From NCBI GenBank assembly GCA_944990035.1, contig CALYLX010000155.1, forward strand, positions 1 to 64,000: a stretch of DNA of 64,000 bases, in the 5' to 3' direction. This DNA is from Clitopilus passeckerianus. Its lineage: Eukaryota > Basidiomycota > Agaricomycetes > Agaricales > Entolomataceae. The translations under genes were made by a program, and so were the position numbers. Below the pieces are notes generated by a model that was not told the origin of the DNA, ran no database searches, and saw only the letters and a program-made list of their open reading frames with translations. Below are positions 12,629 through 24,376 of this stretch, one piece after another (position 1 is the stretch's first letter; every line of letters begins with the position of its first letter).

Positions 12629-12964
12629 CTGTACCGAAAAAGTGGAAGGAAAGCGAGGTTTAGCGATGCCACACCGCGTGAATGCCAAATGAAGATTCAA
12701 GTGGAGGGTCACGATGTCCACGATGCGCAAGGGGTGGAAGTCTGAAAGGAACCGGAAATAAATCAACGATGATCGGGGGGGTCAGGCCGGCGGCAGTGTC
12801 CATATCCCCATTCGGTGTTTACGCCATTGGAGTTACCTGTCAGTGTCAACGTTCCCTGAATTCACAGCTAACTCCATCTGAACTAGCCAAGGTCTGGCGT
12901 AAGGGGGGCTGCTCACATATATAACACTGCCCTACAACACGTCAGGTCCTCATTCTCCTCAACC

Positions 12965-14951
12965 ATGTCTTCCGCAACTGCACCTTCACCTATCTCGCTC
13001 CTCGACACTGACCTCTACAAGGTATGGTGCTCGACATCTCCTATCATTCTTATCACTGACTCGTGGACCCACAGTTTACTATGCAGCAAGCAGTGCTGCA
13101 GCAGTTTCCTCGTGTAGAGTGCACCTATCGCTTTACAAACCGTAACCTCGATACATTGTTCTCAAGACAATGTGTCGAGCGTTTCAGAACTGCCATCTCT
13201 CGTATGTCAAACAGACATACTCCTCTCTCTCTAATCCCCGTCGCTTAGAATTTACCGACCTCGTCTTGACCCCCGGCGAGCGTCAATGGCTCCAAGAGAC
13301 ATGTCCATACTTCACACAGGAATATCTTGACTACCTAGCATCCTATCGCTTCAAACCAGAACAAGTCAAAGTCACCTTTACACCCGTATCCGAGGACGGC
13401 CTATCAGGGCGCCTCGACCTCGAAGCTACCGGTCCTTGGGTTGAGACTATTCTATGGGAGGTGCCGCTCATGGCATCACTCTCCGAGTGCTACTTCACCA
13501 CCCAAATGACCGACTGGTCCTATGACGGCCAAGAAGGCGAGTCGGCCTTCCAATTGAACTGTCTATCGATATCTCGTGCTAACCGGGTGTCCCATCACAC
13601 AGATCTTGCTTACGAAAAGGCCCGAAAGATGCTGGAGGCCGGTTGTGCATTCAGCGAACTCGGAACGCGCAGACGGCGGACCTTCTATGGACACGATATC
13701 GTTCTAAAGTCACTCGTCCAAGCTGCCAGCGATTTCTCCCGAGAATCTGCCAATCCTCTCCCTGGCCGATTCGCAGGGACGAGTAACGTATGTGGTCTGA
13801 TTCGACTAGCCCAATCCCCTTCCGAACTCACCTTCCCCGTCCCTCAGGTATACTTGGCACGCAAATATGGCGTTACACCCGTTGGAACGATCGCCCAGTA
13901 AGTACACCTTATTAGGTTCCTATATCGGACGGGCACTGACGGTCTGACGTTTGCCCCTGTTGATTGTTGATCCTACAGCGAATGGTTTATGGGTGTAAGT
14001 CATAACTCAATACATTCAATTGTAACCATCATACTCACCTGATGTCCGGTTCCTTAGGTTGCCGCATTGAAGGGTTACGAACAGGCCAACTGCAAAGCAC
14101 TCGCCCTCTGGGAGGAGGTCTATGGCGATCAACATCTGATTGCTTTGACTGACACCTTCACCACAAAAGCATTCTTCCAAGTGAGTATTTCTGTTCCTAG
14201 CATCTATCTCCTCGTTTTTCCTATCAGCGCCCACTTTCGACATATGTCCCATGGTGTGGTAGCTTGATCCCCAGCCGCGATATCGACATTCTCGCGCTGG
14301 ACATACGGACCACAAATCCGTTTACTTCGACTCGCTTCTTTTTCCTTTGATGTTTCCCAAAAGAATGCGTACTCATGTTGGAATCCCGATAGGATTTCTC
14401 ATTGGATCCCGCACGCGCCGCACGGTGGACAGGTCTTCGCCAGGACTCCGGCGATCCATTTGCGTTCGCTCCACGCGCGAAAGAGATGTATGAATCGCTC
14501 GGGATTGACCCGCGGCAGAAGCGATATGTGTTCTCTGACGGCCTAAACGTGGACAAGGTCCTGCGGCTACAGAAGCAAACGACCGAACTTGGATTGGACC
14601 GAGGTACGTTTTCCTTTTGTTCCATCCCTGTCTCGGAGATGTGGCTAATGTGGACCACGATTACTTTTCTCTCCCATCTATCAGTTTCCTTTGGAATCGG
14701 TACATCGCTTACGAATGACTACAAGTTGGCATCGAGTGGGGGTAAAGAGAAGAGCAAGGCATTGAATATGGTTATCAAGTTGGCTACTGTGGAGGAGAAG
14801 CCATGCATCAAAATCAGCGATGATGTGACCAAGGTGCGTGTGGCTGGTGGATATTAATGATGACCTCTGTTCTGATGAGGTTCTTGTGTAGACCAAAGGA
14901 GATCCAGCGACCCTCAAGCTGGTGAAACAACTCTACGACCTCACATTCTGA
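12965..14951 (+). CDS. NPT1: Nicotinate phosphoribosyltransferase
   Basis: Converts nicotinate and PRPP to nicotinate mononucleotide in NAD+ salvage (Preiss-Handler pathway). It starts MSSATAPSPISLLDTDLYK, then FTMQQAVLQQFPRVECTYRF, the standard opening of the family. Further signatures are FGTRR-like ELGTRRRRTF, GTSNVYLARKYGVTPVGT, HEWFMG, TDTFTTKAFF, GLRQDSGDP (phosphate-binding region), FSDGLN and SFGIGTSLTND. About nine exons are joined by short introns, including one of only 16 bases at 13979-13994 that encodes part of HEWFMG. The stop is TGA at 14949. All catalytic-region motifs are intact. Confidence 0.96.
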
Positions 14952-15494
14952 ATTAATACCTTCTCCATGGCACCTTTCTGATTCATTTCTATCATTATGG
15001 GAACACTCGTGCATTTCATTTCCACATACTCTCTTGATATGCAAGTAATTGCCACCCAAGCTTTCGTTGTACTATTATTATGACCTTCGTTCAAGCCCTT
15101 ATCCATAGTATGCCTCCGTATAATGTTCGTAGTATTATAATTTGTCATTTTCTGCAATCCTTGATGCGTCATAGCTCCTCAAGATCTGCAACCCCTGGCC
15201 TGGCTGATGTCTACTCCGCCTTCAAGGCTTTTCGCATCGACCATTTCTAAGTCACTGCTCCAGGAGACGCGACGTGTAGAGGTCACGTGGTGACCACAGG
15301 AACGCCTTAGCCGCTTGGTCGTTGTCGCTGTCCGTGTCAATCTCAGCAGTTCCTGCCACGGCGCCGGTGAATTGCACCAAGCGGAAACCTCAAGGCCCTA
15401 AGTCAACGTGGCTTGAGCTAGGAACACACTCGTTTGCGGCCTGAATGCCCATCACCTGGTTCGACAAGCCTCTGGTGAAGCATTTGAACCCGCG
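14952..15494. other. Intergenic region upstream of 5-phosphatase
   Basis: 543 bases with the NPT1 3' region and the promoter of the next gene. The short inverted repeat GTCAC-GTG-GTGAC at 15282-15294 contains a CACGTG E-box core at 15284-15289, about 200 bases before the next start codon. No coding sequence is seen. Confidence 0.4.
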
Positions 15495-18485
15495 ATGAGT
15501 GCAGAGGCCCAGGTAAGACGTCCGCCCGCGACGAAACAGACGAATCTACGCCAAGGTATTGCGCTCTGAATGGCTGCAAGCTTCTTGTCTGATTATTATT
15601 GCTGTTGTACTAGGCTCAGGAGCCCATGTCCCCGTATTGACCAGGCTGCATGCTCTATTTCCATCTAATCCAAATACTAACGCCCCGACGACTGAATCAC
15701 CCACCTTTGAGAACGGCCCTTCACCGCCTCGGGAGGCGAGAAAGGCACTCAAAGTACGCGTCGTGACATGGAATATGCACGATTCATTGCCAAAGGTACG
15801 ATATCCTATCACGATCTTGAACCCATGGCTTACCTTTTGGTGGGCAACCCAGGGTGACGTTGAAGAACTTCTTGGAAAAGTACCTCCGTGGACTGAGAGC
15901 AACTCGAAGCCTGGGACTATACCCAATTTACCCCTAGAAGCTAACCATCCATATCATTTTATCGTGGTGTGAGTCGACTATGTCCCTACTTCTACCCCAT
16001 GCTCACTGATTGTGCTGCAGGGCAGGGCAAGAATGTCCAACCACTTCAGGTACGTGCTTACAGACTCACACTAAGAATTGCTTTTGAAACAGTTGGATAC
16101 AGGTATACCCATGGGCCTCGGCGCTGGTTGGAGAAGACCGGGGAGCTTGATAAAGAGGAAAGGAGAAAGGAGAAAGAGGAAGTGGCGGCGAAGGCGAAGA
16201 AGCATGACGAGGCCTTACATGACCTGCCCTCGGGTTGGTCGTCGCTGTTGGATGAGTGGTATTGTCAGGGAACTGGACCATTACGCCGATCTCCGTCCCC
16301 GAATGCAACTACCACTGAAATCAGTCTACCTAAGCCCCTGGCTCCACGTCCCTCAGTGAAAGAAGCCAAGAAGGGTCCGTACCAGCTCCTCGTGAAGGAG
16401 CGCATGATGGGCATCTATCTCGCCGTGTTCATTCACCGGGACTTGAAGCCTTTGGTTAGGGGTGAGTCGAGCGTTGTCTGGCCGATGGGAAATGCTGAGA
16501 GGCAGTACAGGAACCTCGCACTCCTCAGTTACTGCTGGGTTGATTGGTGGAAGAGTAGGCAACAAGGGAGGCGTTGGGATCTCTGTCAACCTTGACGGGA
16601 CGACCATCCTCTTCCTAAATGCACACTTGGCGGGTAAGCTGGACGTCTTCATTCTCAAGGGAAATTCTGACCGGGTTACAGCGCACGAAGGGAGGATTCA
16701 GCATAGGCTAGCTAACCTGGCTAAAATCAAGGTAAGTCGCCTACAAGCAAGTTGAAAGGGTTGCATATTTATACACAGTTGTTCTCCCCAGACAGAGCTT
16801 TCTGTGGATGCCTTTCTCACTCCAGACAATCCCAAATGTATGGCGGAGGGTTCGTTCATTTGCTTAACAGTCCTACCCCTTACAGGCCGGCTGACCTGCC
16901 TTAGATCTAACAGATCGATTCGACTTCACATTCCTTTTCGGAGACCTGAATTTCAGGTTGGATATCACTCGTTTACACGCGGACTGGCTCATTTCGCGGA
17001 AAGGTAAATAGTCAGAATGAACCCTTCTGCACTCAAACTGACCGGCGGGAGCTAGATTATGCACAAGCTCTAGCTTTTGATCAGCTGCAAAAGTTAATGA
17101 AAGAAGAGAGCGCTTTCGTCGGTTTCACGGAAGCCCCCATAAATTTTGCGCCCACCTTCAAGTATGATGTATTACGTTCATTAAAGCACATCCGGCGGAA
17201 GCAAACAAAGCTTGAGAAGAACAAGAGATTCGGGGACTTCGCGCGGTTGGCCGAGGTGGAGGAGCGGGAGATAGAGGAGCTTGAGCAGGAGGAGGCCAGG
17301 GCCAATGAAGAGTATAACGGGGAAGGGACTTCTATGGTCTCATCTATTTGGACATCCGCTCGGTCCAGAATTACAGCGGAGAGGGATGAGGAGGAAGAAA
17401 TCTATTCCTCAACGTCGGGGCAGCTCATGTCAAATTCGCAAAGCAAGACCTCGATAGCTGCTCAAGCTGCACATAAAGCCAAGTCAAAATGGGTTGCTCT
17501 CGTGTCTCGGTCATCCTCCACCCCCAGCCATAAGCCCAGAAAGCCCAAGGCGTCTACGAAGAGGAAACGAGTCGCAAAAAGCTCGGTGGATGTCACGTCA
17601 AATCGGACAGGTGCAACCTCACCCGAGCCAACAGAACTCAGTCGGGCCAGACCTGCATCTATGACCATGGTCAGCTCCAATACGAAGCCAAGCTTGGCGG
17701 AGGATGAAGATGAAGATTACGACAAGGGTGTGTATGATTCCTCCGCCAAGCAAAGGGTGCCTAGCTGGTGAGTGGCAGATTCGAGATAAATTGCGGCGCC
17801 TGACTGTTTCCCCCAGGTGTGACCGTATTCTGTGGAAAACGACGGTTGAGCCCGATCCTGAGCCTGAAGAAGAGATTCCCGGGTCCATTGCGCGACCCCG
17901 AACTAGGTTTGGCCAGTTCTTTGTAAACGCATTCCGCCCGCTGTCAGCGCGCCCCCGACGAGATTCAATTGTATCCATCGCAACGACTGCCACAACGGCG
18001 TCTGGGTCGTACGATGACGCGCAGTCGCCGACCCGTTCTTCCCAGGATGTCGATACCTCTAGGGAAGGCACAGGCCCTGGCCGACTGAATCGTCGCCCCT
18101 CTGCCCCGGATTTGCCATTGAGGAGGTCCAGTTCCGCTACATTCAATCCAGCAGCCACGCCTGTCACTTCCCCACATTGGCGGAACAGCACAAGCCGCCG
18201 GCGCCTCGTGGGAGAAGGCTCACGACCACGTCAACTATGCCACATACCCAGACACCTATAATTCCGATGCCGATGAGGAAGTGGTCATTTCTACCGTCTT
18301 TCTTGTCATTGCATTCGAATCATAGCATTGAGCCTGTGCCCATTGCTGAACTTCCTCCTCCTCCACGTAAAGGCGATGTTGTCTGCCTTAGCTATGATAC
18401 CCTTGACGACCGCGGAATGAGGAAGCTAGAAGGTCGTAGTGACCATAGACCAGTTATTGGATCGTATGCCATATACCTGTCGTAA
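15495..18485 (+). CDS. Inositol polyphosphate 5-phosphatase (IPPc domain)
   Basis: Removes the 5-phosphate from phosphoinositides or soluble inositol phosphates. In order: a short N-terminus with a hydrophobic stretch, then the endonuclease/exonuclease/phosphatase fold with VVTWNMHD, VAGQECP, SGIPMGLGAGW, LIGGRVGNKGGVGIS, LNAHLAAHEGR, FLFGDLNFRLD, APTFKYD, PSWCDRILW and the final SDHRPVIGSY. These are all the catalytic blocks. Long Ser/Arg/Pro-rich inserts interrupt the domain after the FKYD block and after CDRILW (about 130 residues). There is no SAC domain, so this is not a synaptojanin. Two single-base frame breaks, at the G run 16140-16143 and the C run 18170-18173, are best explained by missing bases. 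Stop at 18483. Confidence 0.9.
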
Positions 18486-18775
18486 TAATATACCATTTAA
18501 GTAGTGAGCGGGGCCTTGGTCCAGAGTGGAGTGCGGTAAAGTGTTTTGAGTGGGCTGGACTCTGTCAGAGACTCGTTCAACGACGAGTAAATTACAAGAC
18601 TATCTTTTCCTTTTTTTTCCACTTTATCTTTGCTTAAAAGCTACAAAAGCAATTCAGAATTTGACGACTTGCAATGTGGTATGATTGTAGACATGATAAC
18701 CCTAGATCGGGGTTTGTGCTCAAACGGCCTTGCAGGGTGGATTGGCGGTTTTGATATTCTCTCACCCAAACTACT

Positions 18776-20145
18776 ATGACACCACCAAACCTACAGCTTG
18801 ACCACAGAATTGGCTCGAATAACTCAACCCACTCGGCTCACTCGACTTATACGCTGGATACCGTATACGACGGCCATGGCGATAGTAGGACTCCTTTGTT
18901 AACACCAATGACGGCCTCGTATGGCACGGCAAATTACCCACACACTCCTTCACGACCATCCTCACGGAAGATTATCCTCAATGCTACCCTTAAAATGGCC
19001 TGTATATTTATTGTCAGCACTCTACTACTCGGTGGAATACTATGGCTTGCGCTACCGACGTTAGAAGAGTACGTTTTGGTTGTGAATTGGAAATGGTCTC
19101 CTTAACCCACACGTTCCTCCCACCAGAGCGGACAGACCACTTCTCCGACTTCCAAAGAGTTTCCAACAACTACAAGACCTCAACTACCTACTGAAGAAAT
19201 ATAGGGACATCTATCCTTACCGTATCTTCATATGTTATGTGATAACATACCTTTTGTCAGTTACTTCAGGTTTACTCCGTAGTCATTTCCTAACCAGACT
19301 ATAGCTTGCAAGCCTTCTCTCTCCCGGGCTCAATGTACCTTTCTATCCTTGGTGGTGCAGTTTGGGGCGTCGCCCGTGCTCTCCCTCTAGCATGTTGTTG
19401 CGTCGCGACCGGCGCTACACTTTGCTACCTCATCTCAGCCGCCCTTGGACCTGCTTTGCTTACGCTACCGAAATGGAAAGCACTCCTCGACAAAACCGCC
19501 TCCAAAATTGAGGCCAACAAAGAGAACATGATATCGTTCCTCATTGTCCTTCGGATAGCCCCTCTCCCACCCCACTGGGTCGTCAACATTGTATGCCCTC
19601 ACGTCGGTATTGGCCTTATCCCATTTTGGATCAGTACTGCGCTTGGTATTCTAGGTGTCAGCGTGATACATACGACTATCGGAAGCGGATTGGACGACAT
19701 GACCAGTCCGGAAGATTTCCACCTTATTAGCTTGAAGAACTTCTTCGGACTCGCGGCCGTGGTTGTAGGCGTGATGATTCCTGTTGGGTTGAGATATTGG
19801 TTCAAGAAGGAGGTGCAGGAAGTTGTTGAGGAGGACGAGTCAGAGGAGACGATGACTGGGACCGTGCTCGTGAGGAACGATACAGAGCAAGGCGACACCA
19901 TCTTGGCTGCTGGACCACCTCGAATTGTCAAGAAGATCAATGGGGTTCCCGTTCTCGTTGAAGAAGACTTGTCTGATGAAGAGGATGACGATGAAGATAT
20001 TATCTTGGAAGCAGGTCCATCGATCCCAGTCAAGGATGACGATGCATCGGACGAGACAGAAAGCATCAGGACGTTGCCTGTTGCCAATGTTACATCAAGT
20101 TCAGCCAATGCTCCACAGCAGCAGCAGACGCAACACCATCACTAG
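18776..20145 (+). CDS. TMEM41/VTT-domain (SNARE-associated Golgi) membrane protein
   Basis: Multi-pass ER/Golgi membrane protein of the VTT (DedA/TMEM41/TVP38) superfamily; TMEM41B and VMP1 members are lipid scramblases. Exons 18776-19068, 19127-19255 and 19305-20145 join in phase to 420 residues. A cytosolic Ser/Thr/Pro-rich N-terminus precedes a transmembrane segment (ACIFIVSTLLLGGILWLALP). The VTT core has FSLPGSMYLSILGGAVWG and RIAPLPPHWVVNI, the two signature half-sites, followed by more membrane helices. The C-terminus is a long acidic tail ending in Gln/His repeats. Substrate and exact compartment are inferred from family only. TMEM41 is a better fit than TVP38 because of the LPG and PLPPHW motifs. 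Confidence 0.88.
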
Positions 20146-23100
20146 AGCGTTTTCTTCTCCCGTGTATTTTTTCTCGTTGAAAGCCTGGCATTGGATTGTG
20201 TTCTTTGTTCACTACATCATTCTTTGTTACACAATTGTTTAACTTATGGCCGTTTCTAGAGCCCCCCCCTAGTACTTGCATCCAAGCTGTTATGCTCGCT
20301 ATTACGACCTCTAACGACGTTTCTTGTATACTTGTGCCTCCTCATCCGCTATCCCCTCCTTTCCTTCTTCCCGGACACTCCAAAATACTAGCACTAATTG
20401 ATCACATTCCCGGCGAAATATTATCATTGCTGTATTGTTTACAACCATCCATCATGCATACGTGCGTACACGCAGCAGGAAGCACATTTACAACACGGGT
20501 TGTGTATCAACGTTCACTGCCTCCCAACCAACGCTTGTACAGCATTGCTGGTGTATGAGACCGTTTTGCTCGTTTTGATACTTTATTTATTGTTGTAATT
20601 ATCGCTGATAAGTGTAATTACGGGATGCACGAACACACAAGAAAGTTGGCCTGCCACTGTGCAAGCTTGGCGGGTGTGACTTGACTACTTTCACCATCTC
20701 TTGAGGTATTTGGAGACGAAGATGTCGGGTCGGATCATGGATTTTCTATATGTTAAGTCCTGAATGGTGATAGCGGAGGAATTACAAGCATAATGGAATT
20801 CGGAAGGGGTTACGAGGCAGGTGGTGAAACCGTCTGACCTTCCCCGCAATGTGGTCGATTTGGCATTGCTGATCATGATCTTGGCGGGATTTCCGTGGCT
20901 CGGGGATTATACTGAGTAACATCCAGAAGGAATATGCTTACGCCCATTGAGGTGCTGATGCAGAGTACGTCGCTTGAATAGCATTGTAATTAAGCGGGGA
21001 AGATGTTGCTACAGGAGTGTTTTGTTGCGAACAAGTTGCGAATCGGGCTTGTGCTAGCATCGGCGGCCGACGTTGCTGAGCTTTCGAGTGGCTCTATACC
21101 CTCTGCTACCGCCGCCGGCGGTGCGACTACTCTAAATTCTATCCAAAACCCAGCAATGTCGAGTTCATTCTGCCTACGGCTTTCTGAACTCCTGAAAAGA
21201 ACACAGGCGATACGTTTTCCGTAATTATTGGGGTCGAGGAATACGTCACAAAGGTACTGGATCCCGATCATTAGATTAGATGTCCTCTATGTCGATGTGA
21301 TTCAACGTCTAAATGCCAATCTCTTGTCGATTCTCATTGACCCTGCAACTGCCACATATCGAGCCTGGAGCATTCATTTCAAGCTGTCTCTTTCAGAAGA
21401 AACCGAGTGCGTAAAAGCAGCTCATTGGCTAGCTGTGAAGGCTCTGCTTCTCTACAGCTGGTGCAAATCGCCTATACATTCCGCTCTCCGGTCCCGGAAC
21501 AACGAGCCTTTGGCGAGTGTGGTCGCTAATCTGGGTATCTGAGTCCTCGTTATGACATGGATATCATTTAAGACGAAACGTCAGGAGAGTCCGAGTCGCT
21601 AGAGAACGAGGGTTCGAGGTTCGGAAGGGTTTAGACCAGTCGTACGTAGTAGACGATTGTCAGTGGCGATCAGAACACAGACACTGATCACTTTACGGAG
21701 GCCTGGCCGCCTTGGAAGATTCCCCGATAGAGGCTGAGTGATGCTTTTGGAGTTACCGGTCAGGTAGGTGAATCCCGATACGGATTGGGTACCGTCGTGG
21801 ACCGACCATACGCAACCTATCCCCGCTCGGGTTGCGAAGTGCAATGTGCGGCGTTTGCCATGAGTGTCGGTGACTGTGGCCTGGGCTCGTGGGTGTTCCC
21901 GTGGTCGAGACATGGAGCTGGGCCCGGGAAGAAGGTAGGTCATGTTCGCATTGGCCTGATAGGAAGGCCACCAATGAGCGGCGGCGAGGGTGAGTCTGAC
22001 TGCTTGCGGTATTAGGAAGATATGGCGCCATGTGTACATTGTCTGGTTAACAAGCTGGTCCTTCTGGGTAAAAATATATCCATTGGGATGTGCGGAAGCA
22101 TAGTGTCTTCAATGTTCACCAGAAGTCGTACGCGTTCTGCTGATCTTTACATTGCTGTCATAGGTTCCGGCAATACCCATGAGCAGCAGTAACTGAACGC
22201 CAAATGAATTCACCAGGTTCGGGCTCAGAGGCCTGGTAGGGAAGGGCATCTGGCTGGGTCGGCCCAGAATCATATGGGTTTATGCCCAGGAGGTTGTGTA
22301 TCTCGACGATTACCGGACCGTATCGTTATAAGGTTCTGTCTGTAGCTTCCATTGGTTTGTTATCTTCCGTGGTATGCGCCGATTCCCATCCTCCGACACA
22401 ATATAGATATCGCACAGGAGAGTGCAAGTCATGAATAACGCAAGTTCCTGGACCTTGAATCTGCGAAAGATCTACATCTTTCCAAGATTCGAACAGGAGC
22501 AAGGGGGAACACAAAGGTTTCTGGCTGTGACAGTTGGACACCTTGGATCATGATGCCTTTCTCGCAACGGAGGTGCGACGCATGATTAGGCATGCCAACT
22601 AGCTAAGAACTTGGAATTCCCTGCAGAAAGGCTGAGGATGGTCACATTTCTTGACGAGATGGTTTGGTATGATTTGGGATATAGGTAAGCTCAATTTGGA
22701 GATATCATTATGACTGGTTAGGGAATTGGGACCCGGTGGCCTGGCGATGACCTCAAGGCCCAAATCATGCAGGGGAACGAGGCTGGGAGCTTATCATCAG
22801 CTCGGGCCAGTCTGGTAGAAAGTGAACCTAAGACTTGGGTCTTGGTGATTGAAGCGAATCTATCGTGTATATACGATCGGGTATGTGATCGTTGGGCTTG
22901 GTTAGGCCTACGGGTGATCAACGCTTAGAAACAGTAGAGATTCGAACTTGAATGTCATTGTAGGCATAAAGCTCTACATGTTTCAAATGGTGAGCTGCGG
23001 TGCTCAGATTGGTAACGTCCTATTGCATGTTCTTACCGAACGCCATCGTCATAAGGGTGAAGCGAGATAAGCGCCGCGGAGATCAAAGCCAACTTTTCAT

Positions 23101-24376
23101 CCATTTGTTGTTTAGCAGGAGGTGTAGTGCAGTATTGTAAAAGGCTTTGTGGGTGTGCGAGAAACAATTGTTGCGGAAGGTCTGTAGGCTTATTTTGTGG
23201 ACAGTGAAGAGCTAACTAGGCGCTGCCTGGCATATCGGAGCGCCCTCTCCCACTACACCTTTTGATACAATCTCGGCGTAAGAAATTCAGCGGAGGGTTT
23301 CAAAGTCGTGAAAGTACATTCCAGCAATGTATATCTGACTTCTATTGACGCCTAATAGCATATATATCCTCCTTGGATTTCGCAGTACAAATTTCCCTGC
23401 TATTATTGTCTTGAGTGGGGCAGGTTAAGGTTAGGTCACCCCGGAAACAGTGGCGGTGCAAGGGTTTGTTTTCGGTGCCTTTGCGCAGAGAATAAGCTTT
23501 CGGGAAAAATTGCACAAAACAACCTCCTGAAAATTTCGAACACAACAACGGCATGTCTTGAAGGTATAGGTGGTATAGCTATGAGGGTGCAGATGGTGCT
23601 CCTTCAGTTCAGCATTGAGGCTTTCATCAACCACACGGTTTAAGTAGAACGGATTTAGATCCTCGGGACCATCCCGAGATCCATTTCTGGAGAGTTAACA
23701 ATACCTTAAAAGGCGTTTAGTACCCGCGGAATCAAGGTTTGGAGGGTGGTCAGCTTGCCCATGCCAGGCACTTGTAGGTTGTATGAGCGGTTTGTTGACC
23801 CTAAGAACGCCACGACCTAGCAACGAGGAAGAGAGGGAAAGTAGTCAGAGGAATATCATTTGTCGGAAGTTGGCTGTGTAAGTTGTCTATTTGACTCGAG
23901 TTGGGAATTAAGCCGTATTACTCGGAGATTCAGTAAAACACGAAATAAATACGAAAATCAGAAGTCATAGATACTGTCGTTTTCTGATACCTCACGAGCC
24001 TCCCATTTTATTATTCCACGTAGGATTGGAATAGACACCGAAGTTGAACCGTATGTGAGAGGAATATTCTCTGGATTAATTTAAGCTTAAGTAATAATTA
24101 AATAATAAATTGATTGTTTGTGTCGGACTTGGAATGCGATCAGCCACAAGCAAGTGCGACTCCCTTCGTTTCGCTCTCCCACCACTGCTCCCGCCAAAAT
24201 TTGAACTCCTTGTCCTTGTCGCCGTCGTCCGCAACATTGAGCAGGGTTTTGGCGATAATAAGGGGTCTCTTGGCTAGGTTTTGCGCCACTCTGGCGATTC
24301 CAACAGCGCCCATTTTACCCCCACGCAATTCAAGGTCGCTTCAGGATAACTGGCAGATCTTCACTAGTATTACCCG
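20146..24376. other. 4.2-kb gene-poor interval
   Basis: No gene that I can support in more than 4 kb. Open frames of 60-150 codons occur on both strands, the longest at 21599-22039 on the minus strand, but none shows a recognisable motif, consistent codon use or a splice chain. There are no evident transposase, reverse transcriptase or rRNA/tRNA signatures. The last 500 bases before 24377 are AT-rich and probably form the promoter and 5' leader of the SWI1-like gene. Confidence 0.5.

Noticed and set aside
15969..16595. Uninterrupted 208-codon frame in the 5-phosphatase taken as a separate gene
   Set aside because: It is partly intron and partly real exon: conserved VAGQECP and LIGGRVGNKGG blocks require splicing on either side.
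18163..18188. 26-base GT...AG intron to explain the 5-phosphatase frame shift
   Set aside because: Too short for spliceosomal removal; other introns in the window are about 45 bases or longer, so a missing base is more likely.
21599..22039. 146-codon minus-strand frame in the gene-poor interval
   Set aside because: No motif, no splice context and overlapping frames of similar length on the other strand; length alone is not persuasive.
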